This document shows positions 25,302 to 33,619 of a stretch of 64,000 bases of DNA, in pieces; the stretch's first letter is position 1, and each line of letters opens with the position of its first letter. Under the pieces are notes generated by a model. The model saw only the letters and a program-made list of their open reading frames with translations. It did not search any database and was not told the DNA's origin. Location of the stretch: the NCBI RefSeq assembly GCF_024398035.1, contig NZ_CP073748.1, positions 1,711,520-1,775,519 on the forward strand, written 5' to 3'. The DNA is from Kordiimonas sp. SCSIO 12603. GTDB lineage: Bacteria > Pseudomonadota > Alphaproteobacteria > Sphingomonadales > Kordiimonadaceae. The translations under genes were made by a program, and so were the position numbers.

Positions 25302-27173
25302 TCAAGATAAAGCTAATTCGTCAAACTTAAATTTGATCAATGTCGAAGATAAAATAGGCGTTTGATCTGAAATAATCGAATTTGCTGCTGTTAATATTAT
25401 TTCACTGAATTTGGGGAGGCAACGAAAAGTTAATTTAGTACCATCAGTTGCAATTGCATACAAAGGACATTCATACCTGATGATTTGTGCATTGTTTAAT
25501 TGAAATGAGAACCTTTTAGGTAGTTGCTTCAACGATATCGGTTCAATTGCAGAAGACTGTAATTCATGAATTTCATTTTGATGCAATACTACCCATTGTC
25601 CTTTTGTAAAATGAGATATCATCTCAACGCCATAGTCATTCGCGATTAAATCTTTTTCACGTAATAATATCTGTGCTAAATTCTTTGTTAACTCACATAC
25701 CCGTTCTATAAAAATTGTTTTATTTACGCTATTTAATGTGCTCCAAAAACGCAGATGTTTATGGTCGTAACAAAAGTTAAAATTTACATCATCTACTTTT
25801 GTATAAAATCCTGATTTCAGGCCAAATTCTTCTAGAACATCATCTGTGTATGTTTTTATTTCAGGCTGGTTGCTGTCCAATTCTTTAATACTTTCTACAT
25901 TTTTGAATACTCTTTTGAATATTTCAGTATTTCGTATGTTACGATCAAAATAATCAAGTATTTGCTGAGTAAATTCACTTATTTGTTGTGAATTAAATTC
26001 TCTTTTAAAAAGCATTATTCTTTTATTGCTAGATTTTCTAGATTCATTTATTTTCTGCTGAATACCCTCGAAACTCCATATTAATGACGTAATTCCATCA
26101 ATGTTTACAAGCTGGTCAGTCTTTATATGTTCGCCTTGGTTGGTATGCTCAAGGGTATAAACTAGCTTATCTCTAAACTTACGAATTTGATGGACCCATT
26201 CTCGAGTAATCGTTTCAGCTTCGGATTTATTAGGAAAAACATCAATCAACAACTTATAAATTGATGCTTGACGCGGACTTGCAACACCATTTTCGTCTTC
26301 CCTCATCATAATTGTTTGGTTTTCTAATGTACTTAGATGTGCGGGGATTTTTTGCATCGCTTTCGTATTAGAGATAATTGTATGAAAATTATCACCTGTC
26401 TTACCATGATCTTTGTTTAGTTGAGTAAGAATTGCATAATTTGTTGCATCAATTGTAGTATTGACTTGTTTAGTTTTATTTCTCCGGCGAGATAAAAAAT
26501 CGAATGTATCTTGATATACGTCTATTTCATAATCGAGATTATATCTTTTCTTTACATAGCTATGTGCAGTATGGCTTTTTAAGACATTTTCAATTATAAA
26601 CAATGTGTTTAGAGTAAGGTCGATAGTGCGTAATGACTCTACGGCGCTGTAAAAATCGGTTCCACTTACACCACTTGGAGATAGATTCATTAAAAAGTCA
26701 TCTACAAACGAGTTCCCTATGCTTGTTTCAAGAATTCTATGTGTTTTGCCAGAATTAAATTTTAGAAAATTGATCAATTCAACTGCTGTACCTGGTAGTA
26801 AAAAAGAACTCTCATAGAACAATTCGAATGCTAGTGACGTCCAAAACGTGTCACGGCTTTTAACTACATTCGATTTAAAATTAGGGGATAGCCAATTTAC
26901 AGTTGAATATAAAACATCGAAATCAAAAGTGTATACTTCGCCTTTTTTCGTATAATGTACGTTATGGATGTGGTTGCCGATTTCTTCTATCTCAGCAATT
27001 AAATTAATCGTTTGATGATATAATGCTTTTACTTCATCGTATGTAACTGTCTCTGGCCTGTCTATTTCAGTCTGAAATAGCATTTCAAAAGCATCAATGC
27101 TTTGGTTTGATCTTACGGCAAATTCAATTTTTTGAAGGTCTATCTCATTCACTGATTTGCTCCAGTTATCCAA
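25302..27173 (-). CDS. Unknown 623-aa protein, possibly PIN-like nuclease
   Basis: A 623-residue soluble, AT-rich gene product of no family I can name with confidence. Residues 80-250 show spaced acidic positions that recall PIN-fold nucleases: FDFDVLYS (Asp84 and Asp86), then LLPGTAVELINFL (Glu132), then TIDATNYAIL (Asp242). The N-terminal region before this and the long helical part after it (residues 250-500) are unassigned. The ATG at 27173 lies inside the 3' end of the alpha/beta hydrolase gene (25-bp overlap), indicating coupled translation. Cargo position and pairing suggest a two- or three-part defence or toxin system, which is inference. Confidence 0.6.
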   Translation of the reverse strand: MDNWSKSVNEIDLQKIEFAVRSNQSIDAFEMLFQTEIDRPETVTYDEVKALYHQTINLIAEIEEIGNHIHNVHYTKKGEVYTFDFDVLYSTVNWLSPNFKSNVVKSRDTFWTSLAFELFYESSFLLPGTAVELINFLKFNSGKTHRILETSIGNSFVDDFLMNLSPSGVSGTDFYSAVESLRTIDLTLNTLFIIENVLKSHTAHSYVKKRYNLDYEIDVYQDTFDFLSRRRNKTKQVNTTIDATNYAILTQLNKDHGKTGDNFHTIISNTKAMQKIPAHLSTLENQTIMMREDENGVASPRQASIYKLLIDVFPNKSEAETITREWVHQIRKFRDKLVYTLEHTNQGEHIKTDQLVNIDGITSLIWSFEGIQQKINESRKSSNKRIMLFKREFNSQQISEFTQQILDYFDRNIRNTEIFKRVFKNVESIKELDSNQPEIKTYTDDVLEEFGLKSGFYTKVDDVNFNFCYDHKHLRFWSTLNSVNKTIFIERVCELTKNLAQILLREKDLIANDYGVEMISHFTKGQWVVLHQNEIHELQSSAIEPISLKQLPKRFSFQLNNAQIIRYECPLYAIATDGTKLTFRCLPKFSEIILTAANSIISDQTPILSSTLIKFKFDELALS

Positions 27174-27931
27174 CTAATCAGAGTTTTATATTCATAATCA
27201 AGAGGTGATATTACTTCATCAAACCATGTATGACTCCGTTTAATCGTAATTGTATCATCATAAACTTGTTCTGGTTTATATTTTACAAAAGGGTCTCCCA
27301 CAGAATGGATATGTCTTATGGGAATGTCTTTTTGCATATTCTTTGCGGACTTCCGAATTTCTGCAACACCATTATTTAGGTTTCTGTACAATTCAAGCTC
27401 ATCGCCCAAAAATGCTGTATGAGGGTTTTTACCTCTCGAGATAAATTTGTGTGTTCGAGCAATCCAATGTGGTTTATTCGGCGCTGCAATTAAGTTAAGG
27501 CTACTTAATTGCATACATTTTTTATTTCTCAGGGTTTCTGCTGCTGCCCTTAAGGCGATATGTGTCCCCAAGCTATGACCAATAATAGAATATGACTCCA
27601 TTTTGCTAGAGCTTAAATAACTATAAATAGCAGACTGCAATAAAGAAATAATTTCATCTAAATAAGCACACCCGACTTTCCCCCCAAGCAGGCTAGTTTT
27701 TTTAGGTATTAATGAGGGATTGGAAGGATAGCTAAAAAAAACTATATCAGTATTCTCCAGAACTGGCTCATCTAAAAAAAGACCGCCAACTCTCCCCCAA
27801 TAAGTTTTTGGGTGATCAATAGAAATATTACCGCTGAAATTAAAACCATGAACTAAAAAAACCACATGTTTAGGGTCGCGTGTCGAGGCCTCTATACCAA
27901 ATGCAGTATCTCTAAAACTTCTTATTGTCAT
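27149..27931 (-). CDS. Alpha/beta hydrolase, first gene of cargo operon
   Basis: A 260-residue serine hydrolase with the alpha/beta fold. The oxyanion region is VVFLVHGFNFSG, the nucleophile elbow GHSLGTH has Ser120, and likely triad partners are Asp213 (SVGDPF) and His234 (RSHTW). There is no signal peptide, so it acts in the cytoplasm, as a lipase, esterase or thioesterase of unknown substrate. Such hydrolases occur as partners in defence operons. It leads an operon with the overlapping 623-aa gene and the 171-aa gene. Base composition is AT-rich like the rest of the operon. Confidence 0.8.
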   Translation of the reverse strand: MTIRSFRDTAFGIEASTRDPKHVVFLVHGFNFSGNISIDHPKTYWGRVGGLFLDEPVLENTDIVFFSYPSNPSLIPKKTSLLGGKVGCAYLDEIISLLQSAIYSYLSSSKMESYSIIGHSLGTHIALRAAAETLRNKKCMQLSSLNLIAAPNKPHWIARTHKFISRGKNPHTAFLGDELELYRNLNNGVAEIRKSAKNMQKDIPIRHIHSVGDPFVKYKPEQVYDDTITIKRSHTWFDEVISPLDYEYKTLISWITGANQ

Positions 27932-28016
27932 TAGTTTTTACTCCTCCCAATGGCGAAAATTGCACTCTTAATTCAGAATTCCAATAAAATTATTTATTTT
28001 GGCCATTAGAGCGACA

Positions 28017-29870
28017 TTATTTATTTTTGTGTTTTTTAAACCACCACCACTTTTTAGCGATAACTGGGTACTTGTTTTCAATGAACAATACCTGCTTGTC
28101 TCTGTGTAAAGTCATCATTTCATCTGCATAGGCAAGTGGGCGAGATACATCGTCATAGCTCGTGGTTTCAGATGTGCCAGAAGTGGAAGAACCACCTTGT
28201 GGCCCTGATGTACTGGATGAGCTACTGCCAAAGCTGAAAGAACGCTTTTTCATAGTCGTCATGCCGCATAAATGCTCGGCATATTTAGCCGTTTCATAAT
28301 CCCTCGAACCAAAATACTGAATAACCCCTGAATTCGCCGCAAACGTACTCCATGAATCTCTGCCATATAGTTTCTTCAATTGTCCTAAGTCTTGGGTGAA
28401 CACCCATAGTTGAACGCCAAGCCCCGCCATCGTGCCGTAAGCTGTTTCGATGATATTGAGCTTTTGCAGTGCTGGGAATTCATCCAAGATCACGCGCACA
28501 GGCTGTTTATTTGGGTCTGCCTTTTCTCTGGTAAGATCAATCATTGCAGAGGATATTAACAAGCGTAGCCAACGATTAAATGTTGGCAAACGATCAAGGG
28601 GCAGCGTGAGATATACGCTTATCCCGTTCTCATCCGTTTTTAAATCCTTAAACCTGAAATCAGACTTGCTCAAGCTTTCCCTGATCTTTGGGCTATCCAG
28701 AAAATGCGTATTCGATTGTGCTGTTGACAGAACACCAGAACGTTCTTTTTCGGCCTTTTGCCTAAACCTGAATGCCGCTTGTCTCACGATAGGATATACG
28801 CTTCCTGCCATATTGAGTAGGATTTCATCCAAGGTGTTGCTCAAATCATCAGCATCAGGCTCTGCCGCAGGCAGAGAAAGAATATCCCGTACACGTCCTA
28901 AATGTTTATTATGTGCTTCTTGTTCTTCTGTGACGACATAGAGAATAAAGCCTTGTATCAATGCCTTTGCTTCTTCCGACCAAAATGGGTCTTTATCGCT
29001 TGAGATCACAAGCGCATCCGCAAGCAACATCGCGTCACTGGATAAATCAGGATCAAGTGGGTCAAGCATATCTAATGGATTAAAATGAGCGATGTAATCA
29101 GGGTCTATGCCTTCGCCGTAAGTATCTTCTTCCAATGAAATTGCCCAAGGGTCTACAACATAAACCTTTTGCCCCATTTCCTTACGTTTAGCGACACTGC
29201 GCCGAGCATTTTCTCCCTTGGGGTCAATAATCAGGATAGAGGATGAAGAGCGTAACAAGTTAGGGATAATAGCGGTTGCACCTTTCCCTGTTCTGGTTGG
29301 GGCAATAGTGAGAGCGTGCATATCTCCTTCATAGATAATCGCTTCTTCTCTCGCTCCTCTATTTCTGATGGTATGCCCCAAGAATAAGCCATTTGTTTCT
29401 TCTTGTTTGCCAAGAAGCTTCCACTCCCTCAAATCTACAAGGTTCGCCCACCGTGATGACCCAAACACGTTAGGTAGCTTTGTTGCCGGTTCTATATAGA
29501 TCATCATAAGCGCAATTAAGCTTAACCCTGTTAGACCACCGACAAGCCAGCCCCCAGGAATTGTTAATCCCTGATAGGCGCGTGTTTCAGGGATAATGTC
29601 ACCAATAAAGACAAGCAGCACTCCAAGCCCGAATAATGTCCATAAGGCATGACGGCTAAACAGGTAGCGCAATGTAATGATAATAAGCCCAGCAATCACA
29701 CCAACGGCCATACCGCTTAGAAAGCCCATGACGGTAGGAAACTCAAATACTAATGAAGGTCTTCCCCAATCATCTTTATGTGACCATAACCCGATCAAAG
29801 TAATAGCGAGTAAAAGAATAATAACAAAACCAGCACCACCACTGATTTTACGCGAGCCAGAATCTGACAT
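28017..29870 (-). CDS. Type IV coupling protein (VirD4/TraG family)
   Basis: A 617-residue coupling ATPase that brings the relaxase-DNA complex to a conjugation channel. About four membrane helices fill the first 125 residues. The Walker A motif is TIAPTRTGKGAT near residue 190-200, and the Walker B motif VRVILDEFPAL near 460. The C-terminal tail carries a Ser/Gly-rich segment (SFGSSSSSTSGPQGG) and ends in basic residues. No type IV secretion genes accompany it, so the element would borrow another element's channel. Confidence 0.93.
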   Translation of the reverse strand: MSDSGSRKISGGAGFVIILLLAITLIGLWSHKDDWGRPSLVFEFPTVMGFLSGMAVGVIAGLIIITLRYLFSRHALWTLFGLGVLLVFIGDIIPETRAYQGLTIPGGWLVGGLTGLSLIALMMIYIEPATKLPNVFGSSRWANLVDLREWKLLGKQEETNGLFLGHTIRNRGAREEAIIYEGDMHALTIAPTRTGKGATAIIPNLLRSSSSILIIDPKGENARRSVAKRKEMGQKVYVVDPWAISLEEDTYGEGIDPDYIAHFNPLDMLDPLDPDLSSDAMLLADALVISSDKDPFWSEEAKALIQGFILYVVTEEQEAHNKHLGRVRDILSLPAAEPDADDLSNTLDEILLNMAGSVYPIVRQAAFRFRQKAEKERSGVLSTAQSNTHFLDSPKIRESLSKSDFRFKDLKTDENGISVYLTLPLDRLPTFNRWLRLLISSAMIDLTREKADPNKQPVRVILDEFPALQKLNIIETAYGTMAGLGVQLWVFTQDLGQLKKLYGRDSWSTFAANSGVIQYFGSRDYETAKYAEHLCGMTTMKKRSFSFGSSSSSTSGPQGGSSTSGTSETTSYDDVSRPLAYADEMMTLHRDKQVLFIENKYPVIAKKWWWFKKHKNK

Positions 29871-30004
29871 ACGTGCTTGCTCCCCATCAACACATTGAAC
29901 ATCTGGAGATTGAGAGTATTGCCCTTATAAAGAGAGTCAATTGATTGCAAAACGCATCACATGATTGTTATTAGTAACTTTGGATATGGGTAAAACTTGG
30001 TTGA

Positions 30005-30445
30005 TTATTCCGCAGCAGATGAATTGATATGCACATAGGGGCGTTCTTGAGAAACTCCGGCCATTTGTCTTTCATATTGCGCTTTGCGCATGATTTGGTG
30101 TTTCTCAAAAAGCTGATGAATATTCTGGCGTTTTTCTGTCGTCATCAGATTAGCAGGTTTATTATACGGTGTATCCCACAGCACATCACCATCTGTATCA
30201 TAGATAAGATCAACAATCAGGTCATGCATCATCCAGTCAACCTTTCTACCATCTTCGCGCAAGTGGTCATAAAAGGCATGTAGATAGAGTTGGATTTCAA
30301 ATTCTGCATCATTGAGAATAATGAAACGCCCCAAAGCTTCATAGTAATCTCTATAGAGACGTACTTTACGGATATATTCCCCTTCTAAATCTTGTGTCAG
30401 AAGGTGACAGTGACGCAGTGCAAAGACATTCATGGGATTATTCAT
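30005..30445 (-). CDS. Hypothetical protein of the mobilization module
   Basis: A 146-residue soluble, helical protein with many aromatic and acidic residues (VRLYRDYYEALGRFIILNDAEF...). No family is recognised. It lies upstream of the coupling protein gene on the same strand, 135 bp away. ATGs at 30445 and 30433 are both possible starts. Confidence 0.55.
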   Translation of the reverse strand: MNNPMNVFALRHCHLLTQDLEGEYIRKVRLYRDYYEALGRFIILNDAEFEIQLYLHAFYDHLREDGRKVDWMMHDLIVDLIYDTDGDVLWDTPYNKPANLMTTEKRQNIHQLFEKHQIMRKAQYERQMAGVSQERPYVHINSSAAE

Positions 30446-30540
30446 CCCTATAAGTATATCAGATATAGATAATAATCAGGAAGAAATCCCATATTAAGCA
30501 GCTTAAAATTCTGCGTATAAAATACCCAATCTATACTCTG

Positions 30541-30906
30541 TTATCGTTCCCGATCTGGAGATTTATCATTGGACTTAGAGAGCAGTTTTTTCATGCGCTG
30601 TTGATCTTTGGTCAGTGGCTTGTTCGCGTTTGATTTAGATACGCTTTTATTGCGGGCTTTAGCGGCTTTAATATCTGCCTTTGCTTGTGCTTCTGCGCTT
30701 CGTTTTAGCCCTGCATTTTTAGGGGTATAGGTTGGCTGGAGCGGCGTTGACGGTTTTTGTTTAGAAGCTGTCTTTTGTTCTGCTTCTTTAGCACGCTGTC
30801 TCATGCGCTTTAAAAGCTTATCCTGTGTCCTTTCAGATTGAAGGTTAAATTCATCCTTGGCAGCGCCTTTGTTCTTGCCGTGCCACTCATCATAACCAGA
30901 CAACAA
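30541..30906 (-). CDS. Hypothetical basic protein
   Basis: A 121-residue, very Lys/Arg/Gln-rich protein of low complexity (KLLKRMRQRAKEAEQK, KADIKAAKARNKSVSKS). It is likely disordered or a nucleic-acid binder. It is on the same strand as the coupling protein gene and lies in the transfer region of the element. No domain recognised. Confidence 0.55.
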   Translation of the reverse strand: MLSGYDEWHGKNKGAAKDEFNLQSERTQDKLLKRMRQRAKEAEQKTASKQKPSTPLQPTYTPKNAGLKRSAEAQAKADIKAAKARNKSVSKSNANKPLTKDQQRMKKLLSKSNDKSPDRER

Positions 30907-31183
30907 TCCTCTCCCTTATCAACTTTGTTGATGAAGAACAGGCTAAGCCAATCAACTTATATAAGACTAATCACAACTGCGTTGGATGGTCATTTATCTA
31001 TGACTACTTGGGGCTTTGCCCTTTTTTATGACTTGGGGTTTCACCCCCGGCGCGCAACAAGCAAAACCATGCATCACAGATCATTTCGTAATCGGTTCCT
31101 CCTAAAGGCCATCCTCCCATTACGAAGATGATCTTGCGCAGCTTTTCCTTGCCCCTTGCACCCCCATTCTCGGCGAAGGCCAA

Positions 31184-31199
31184 GGGTTCATGCGAACCC
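31184..31199 (+). other. Small stem-loop in the leader of the J-domain gene
   Basis: GGGTTC-ATGC-GAACCC forms a perfect 6-bp stem 29 bp upstream of the start codon. A role in expression is possible but not shown. Confidence 0.35.
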
Positions 31200-31227
31200 A
31201 ATTTTCAATTTAAGGAAGGAAAAGAGA

Positions 31228-31713
31228 ATGACACCTTATGACGCAGCAAAAATCCTTGGTCTAAGCGGTAACATCACACCCGAACAGGCAAAGAAAGCTC
31301 ATAGAGAAGCTTGTAAGAAATATCATCCAGACATCAACCCCGCAGGGGAAGAAATGATGAAACTGGTGAACGAGGCTTATAGCGTCCTGCAAGATTTCAC
31401 TGGTGACGTGAAGGAGCAGCAAACCGAATATGGCGAACAGCTAAATGCAGCTTTAAACGCCATCCTGAATTTATCAGGTTTGTTCATAGAAGTATGTGGG
31501 GCTTGGGTATGGGTGACAGGTAACACCATCCAGCACAAAGCAACACTTAAAGCCGCTGGTTACAAATGGGCGAATAAAAAGAAAGCATGGTATTTCAGGC
31601 CAGAGGAATATCGCAGTCGTGGGCGTGGTCAGTCATCACTCGAAGAGATCAGAGCCAAATACGGCTCAAGCAAACCACAAGGCAAAGGCCATGACAGATT
31701 GCAAGCATCTTGA
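31228..31713 (+). CDS. J-domain (DnaJ-like) protein of the mobile element
   Basis: A 161-residue protein. The N-terminal 65 residues are a J-domain with the HPD motif in KYHPDINP, which stimulates Hsp70 ATPase. The C-terminal part has GAWVWVTGNT...LKAAGYKWANKKKAWYFRPEEY, a Trp-rich module found in plasmid-borne J-domain proteins. The ATG at 31228 follows AAGGAAGG and gives the typical start TPYDAAKILGL. It is encoded alone on the plus strand. A role in replication or transfer of the element through the host chaperone is plausible but inferred. Confidence 0.82.
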   Translation: MTPYDAAKILGLSGNITPEQAKKAHREACKKYHPDINPAGEEMMKLVNEAYSVLQDFTGDVKEQQTEYGEQLNAALNAILNLSGLFIEVCGAWVWVTGNTIQHKATLKAAGYKWANKKKAWYFRPEEYRSRGRGQSSLEEIRAKYGSSKPQGKGHDRLQAS

Positions 31714-31947
31714 GAGGGAATTTCCCTCTCTTTTTCTACTTATACGAATTTTGATAGTAAGAACTTACATGTTGATACAATTATAAATGCTTTGTTTTCT
31801 TGTATTTTTTACAATAGATTGTTTTAAAAACACTATCGATTAACCTCAGTTCAAAACGAACATTGAGAAAACCGTAAGCGTATTTAATTTACGACTTTTT
31901 TTGTTCATAGCCTGTTTAGGGGGGTGTTTTTAGATTAGGTGATTTTG

Positions 31948-32895
31948 ATGAATGAATATATTGAGCCGTCTTTGTGGGACTATATTTCAGAAAATAAATG
32001 GTATGTGGTCCTATCATTCTTGGCCGTCTTGGTGCCTGTAGGTATAGCCATTTTAAATGGATATACTACTTGGAAAAAAGCACATTTAGAAAGGTATGAG
32101 AATGGGCTGTATATTGATGAAGCAAAGCTAAAACGGTCTGAACTACTGGCTGAAAACAAGCAATTAAATGTAGAGATAAGAAAAGCCCAAGCTCAAACTA
32201 TCTTGAGGACGTATCAATTAAGTCAACAAACTAAAGAAGCTGCTATGGCAGGTATTGAATTTCAGCAGAAAGTTTTAGAGCGAGTAACCACGCCATATAT
32301 TGAGATAGACAATATTTCGGTTTCAGATGGAATATTGAAGTTTGATATCGAGAATATCGGCGCGAATCCAATTAATCACATAGAGGTAGGAGCCTATTGT
32401 TACTCTACTTTGAATATCGATGGTGAAAAGTCATCTTTCCATCAAGGTTCTGACTTGGACTTAACAATAGCTGCAGATGATTTTTTTGTAAAACACCCTG
32501 AGGCGGAAGACTTTGAAAAACGGCTAACGAAATCCATACGATCTGGGCAAAAGAGAAATTTTCAATTTAGTATATTCCGCGAAGATCATGTGGCTGTATT
32601 ACTTAAATCCCATGGAGAAAATACTGCCGCTGAAATTATCGTAAAATTAGACTTTGCAATTGATAACCACGAATTAGATGTAGGAAAAAACACTCAAAAA
32701 CCGCAACATGTTGAGTTAGTCTTTTCGGTCAAATTAAACGATTTAAACGTTCCGGCAGAAAATATATCTATAAGTAATCGAAGACCCTCTTTTGTTTTTA
32801 ATACTGAGAGGTTTTTGAAGTTTAATGGCGATGGTACAGCAACATTAACACCGCCAAGTAAACAACAAGTAAGAGGGGATGATGGACGAAAATAA
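31948..32895 (+). CDS. Membrane-anchored coiled-coil protein, pair with a nuclease
   Basis: A 315-residue protein. A single membrane helix (WYVVLSFLAVLVPVGIAIL) lies near residues 18-36, followed by a basic stretch and a coiled coil (KLKRSELLAENKQLNVEIRKAQAQ). The C-terminal domain appears beta-rich. The frame begins at 31939 (GTG) but the ATG at 31948 is the better start, spaced from TAGGTGA. Its last codons overlap the nuclease gene. No known family; the orientation (short N-terminal part, long soluble C-terminal part) suggests a membrane sensor or effector. Confidence 0.65.
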   Translation: MNEYIEPSLWDYISENKWYVVLSFLAVLVPVGIAILNGYTTWKKAHLERYENGLYIDEAKLKRSELLAENKQLNVEIRKAQAQTILRTYQLSQQTKEAAMAGIEFQQKVLERVTTPYIEIDNISVSDGILKFDIENIGANPINHIEVGAYCYSTLNIDGEKSSFHQGSDLDLTIAADDFFVKHPEAEDFEKRLTKSIRSGQKRNFQFSIFREDHVAVLLKSHGENTAAEIIVKLDFAIDNHELDVGKNTQKPQHVELVFSVKLNDLNVPAENISISNRRPSFVFNTERFLKFNGDGTATLTPPSKQQVRGDDGRK

Positions 32896-33361
32896 GATAA
32901 AGGGTGCAGTCAATAAAGCATTGGAACAATTATTAGATTCAGATCAATACCTTTTATCCAATGATGTAAATGAACGCTCAATTTCTCATCGTCTTGCAAT
33001 CTATCTTGAGCCCTTATTCCCCGAATGGCATGTCGATTGTGAATACAATAAGAACCATGACGACCCTAAAAGATTACGTATTCCGAGGCGGAAGATTGTA
33101 TCTGCTGATACTCAAGCTACTACAGTATATCCCGATATAATTGTCCATAAGCGAAACACTGACAAAAACTTGTTGGTTATCGAGATGAAGAAAACATCTA
33201 ATCAAGAAGACGACATATATGACTTACATAAATTAAAGGCTTTTAAGGAGCAATTAGGGTACGAATATTCAATATTTTTGAAGTTAAAAGTGGGCGCTAC
33301 AGTAAGCCAACGTCTGTTTTGGGGTGAACGTGAATCAAATTGGTTCATTGAAACCATGTAA
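32882..33361 (+). CDS. PD-(D/E)XK nuclease-like protein
   Basis: A 159-residue protein with a restriction-endonuclease-like active site: Asp85 in VYPDIIVHK, then Glu101-x-Lys103 in LLVIEMKK, spaced as in the PD-(D/E)XK fold, and an upstream helix Glu in LAIYLEPLF. It would bind Mg2+ and cut nucleic acid. Two ATGs adjoin (32879 and 32882); the second is better spaced from AGAGGGG. It overlaps the membrane-protein gene by 14-17 bp, so the two are translated together. It is a candidate defence pair on this element. Confidence 0.75.
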   Translation: MDENKIKGAVNKALEQLLDSDQYLLSNDVNERSISHRLAIYLEPLFPEWHVDCEYNKNHDDPKRLRIPRRKIVSADTQATTVYPDIIVHKRNTDKNLLVIEMKKTSNQEDDIYDLHKLKAFKEQLGYEYSIFLKLKVGATVSQRLFWGERESNWFIETM

Positions 33362-33424
33362 TTATCTAAATAAGTTCAGGTGAGATCGTACAGTCCTAGC
33401 AGTTGAATGCAGTTGCAAAGATGA

Positions 33425-33559
33425 GAGTTGGATGATTGGATAAAATACTATAACACTGAACGAACCCATCAGGGTAAAATGTGCAATGGCAGAACACCAA
33501 TGCAGACCCTAATCGATGGAAAACAGAAATGGTTGGAAAAGGCATTGAGCCAAACTTAA
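33425..33559 (+). pseudogene. IS481-family transposase remnant (C-terminal 44 codons)
   Basis: An open stretch reads ELDDWIKYYNTERTHQGK and then GRTPMQTLIDGKQKW, ending at a TAA at 33557. This is the recognisable C-terminus of IS481-type transposases (the YNTERTHQG motif of the integrase-like core). A stop codon lies immediately upstream and the rest of the gene is absent, so this is a truncated insertion sequence. Confidence 0.8.
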
Positions 33560-33590
33560 CCTGACAAATAACCAACACATAGTCGGTAAC

Positions 33591-33610
33591 TGTCAGATTA
33601 AGTCTGAAGT
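33591..33610. repeat. Likely terminal inverted repeat of the IS481 remnant
   Basis: TGTCAGATTAAGTCTGAAGT lies 32 bp after the transposase stop and has the TGTCAG...AAGTCTGA form typical of IS481-group ends. No matching opposite end was found nearby, consistent with a one-sided deletion. Confidence 0.55.
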
Positions 33611-33619
33611 CCCTATTTA

